From Polytrichum commune (Eukaryota > Streptophyta > Polytrichopsida > Polytrichales > Polytrichaceae): DNA of 64,000 nt. Below are positions 63,655 to 64,000 of this stretch, piece after piece; positions within the stretch are counted from its first letter, which is position 1; each line of letters starts with the position of its first letter. The notes below the pieces were generated by a model. It ran no database searches, was not told where the DNA came from, and saw only the letters and a program-made list of their open reading frames with translations. The position numbers were made by a program, and so were the translations under genes. The stretch spans positions 19,778,001 to 19,842,000 of the forward strand of contig OX485809.1 in assembly GCA_950295325.1 (NCBI GenBank). The letters are read 5' to 3'.

Positions 63655-64000
63655 CTTAGGGCCGGTTTACACTACGGTGGAGAAGTCCACCGGTCATGAA
63701 AAAAAGGGCGTTTCTCAATTGTGATTGGTCGAAAATGCAACTCTTGACCGGTGGGTGTTTACACTAGGTGAAGAAAACAATGGTGGTGAACTTTTCTCAT
63801 GGATGATAAAATGACATGGCCGCCTACATGGCGGCACTTTTTGGAGTTGGGCTTCTCCAGAGGAGGAGTTTCTTGTCCGGCCTCAAGAGGCCGGAGAAGC
63901 CCAACTCAATAAAAATATTTTATTGCCTTTAATTCTTCTCCGGCACATCCACCATTTGCCTCATATAACCATGTCTTGGCCAAGCATTCTTGACCGACCG
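63655..64000. other. Foldback-rich end of the window, possible TIR element
   Basis: A GC-rich GGGCCGGTTTACACTACGGT word at about 63658 is echoed by GTGTTTACACTAGG near 63746. A stem with 15-bp perfect arms (GAGTTGGGCTTCTCC 63844-63858 and its complement 63893-63907) encloses GGCCTC-AA-GAGGCC. This may be the left part of a TIR element running off the window. Confidence 0.4.

Overview
The window is nuclear DNA of a land plant. Two conserved plant genes have GT/AG introns, there is a degraded F-box-type gene locus, the intergenic DNA is AT-rich, and typical plant transposons are present (a Ty3/gypsy chromovirus with an initiator-Met primer site, hAT-type MITEs, LINE and pogo-like remnants). The low gene density would fit a lycophyte, fern, bryophyte or other repeat-rich plant. 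The sequence alone does not fix the lineage.

Layout. 1-6.7 kb: intergenic DNA with three dispersed repeats. 6.8-10.1 kb: alkaline ceramidase gene (ACER, + strand, two coding exons, probable 5'UTR intron, short uORF). 10-23 kb: AT-rich intergenic DNA with a 32-bp minisatellite, a second copy of a 0.5-kb MITE and decayed coding-like stretches. 23.1-28.4 kb: an almost intact Ty3/gypsy chromovirus (346-bp LTRs, 5-bp target duplication) with three reading-frame breaks. 28.7-36 kb: a hAT-type MITE, a pogo-like transposase remnant, further MITEs and degenerate repeats. 36.8-38.4 kb: an F-box gene with an in-frame repeat of 85-residue modules, followed by decayed tandem copies of its own 3' end. This locus lies between two inverted ~190-bp repeats 5.5 kb apart. 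41.1-45.3 kb: a complete ten-exon myo-inositol-3-phosphate synthase gene (MIPS, - strand, 511 aa). 46-50.8 kb: a tandem array with a ~358-bp period that starts in the MIPS upstream region. 51-64 kb: transposon-derived DNA: a CACTA-like element, a second hAT MITE, a LINE with an internal deletion, a double-hairpin palindromic element, a decayed second copy of the chromovirus family, and several foldback sequences.

The genes are not an operon. ACER (sphingolipid breakdown, endomembrane) and MIPS (first step of inositol synthesis, cytosol) touch related lipid pathways, because inositol feeds inositol-phosphoceramide synthesis, but their proximity is probably coincidental. The F-box protein would act in an SCF ubiquitin ligase if it is functional.

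The most interesting features are the Cys-containing repeat module fused to the F-box within a TIR-like inverted pair, the tandem array seeded at the MIPS promoter, the hAT MITE family with clear 8-bp target duplications, and the chromovirus whose two LTRs both start with TA instead of TG. All calls come from reading the sequence; no database search was run.
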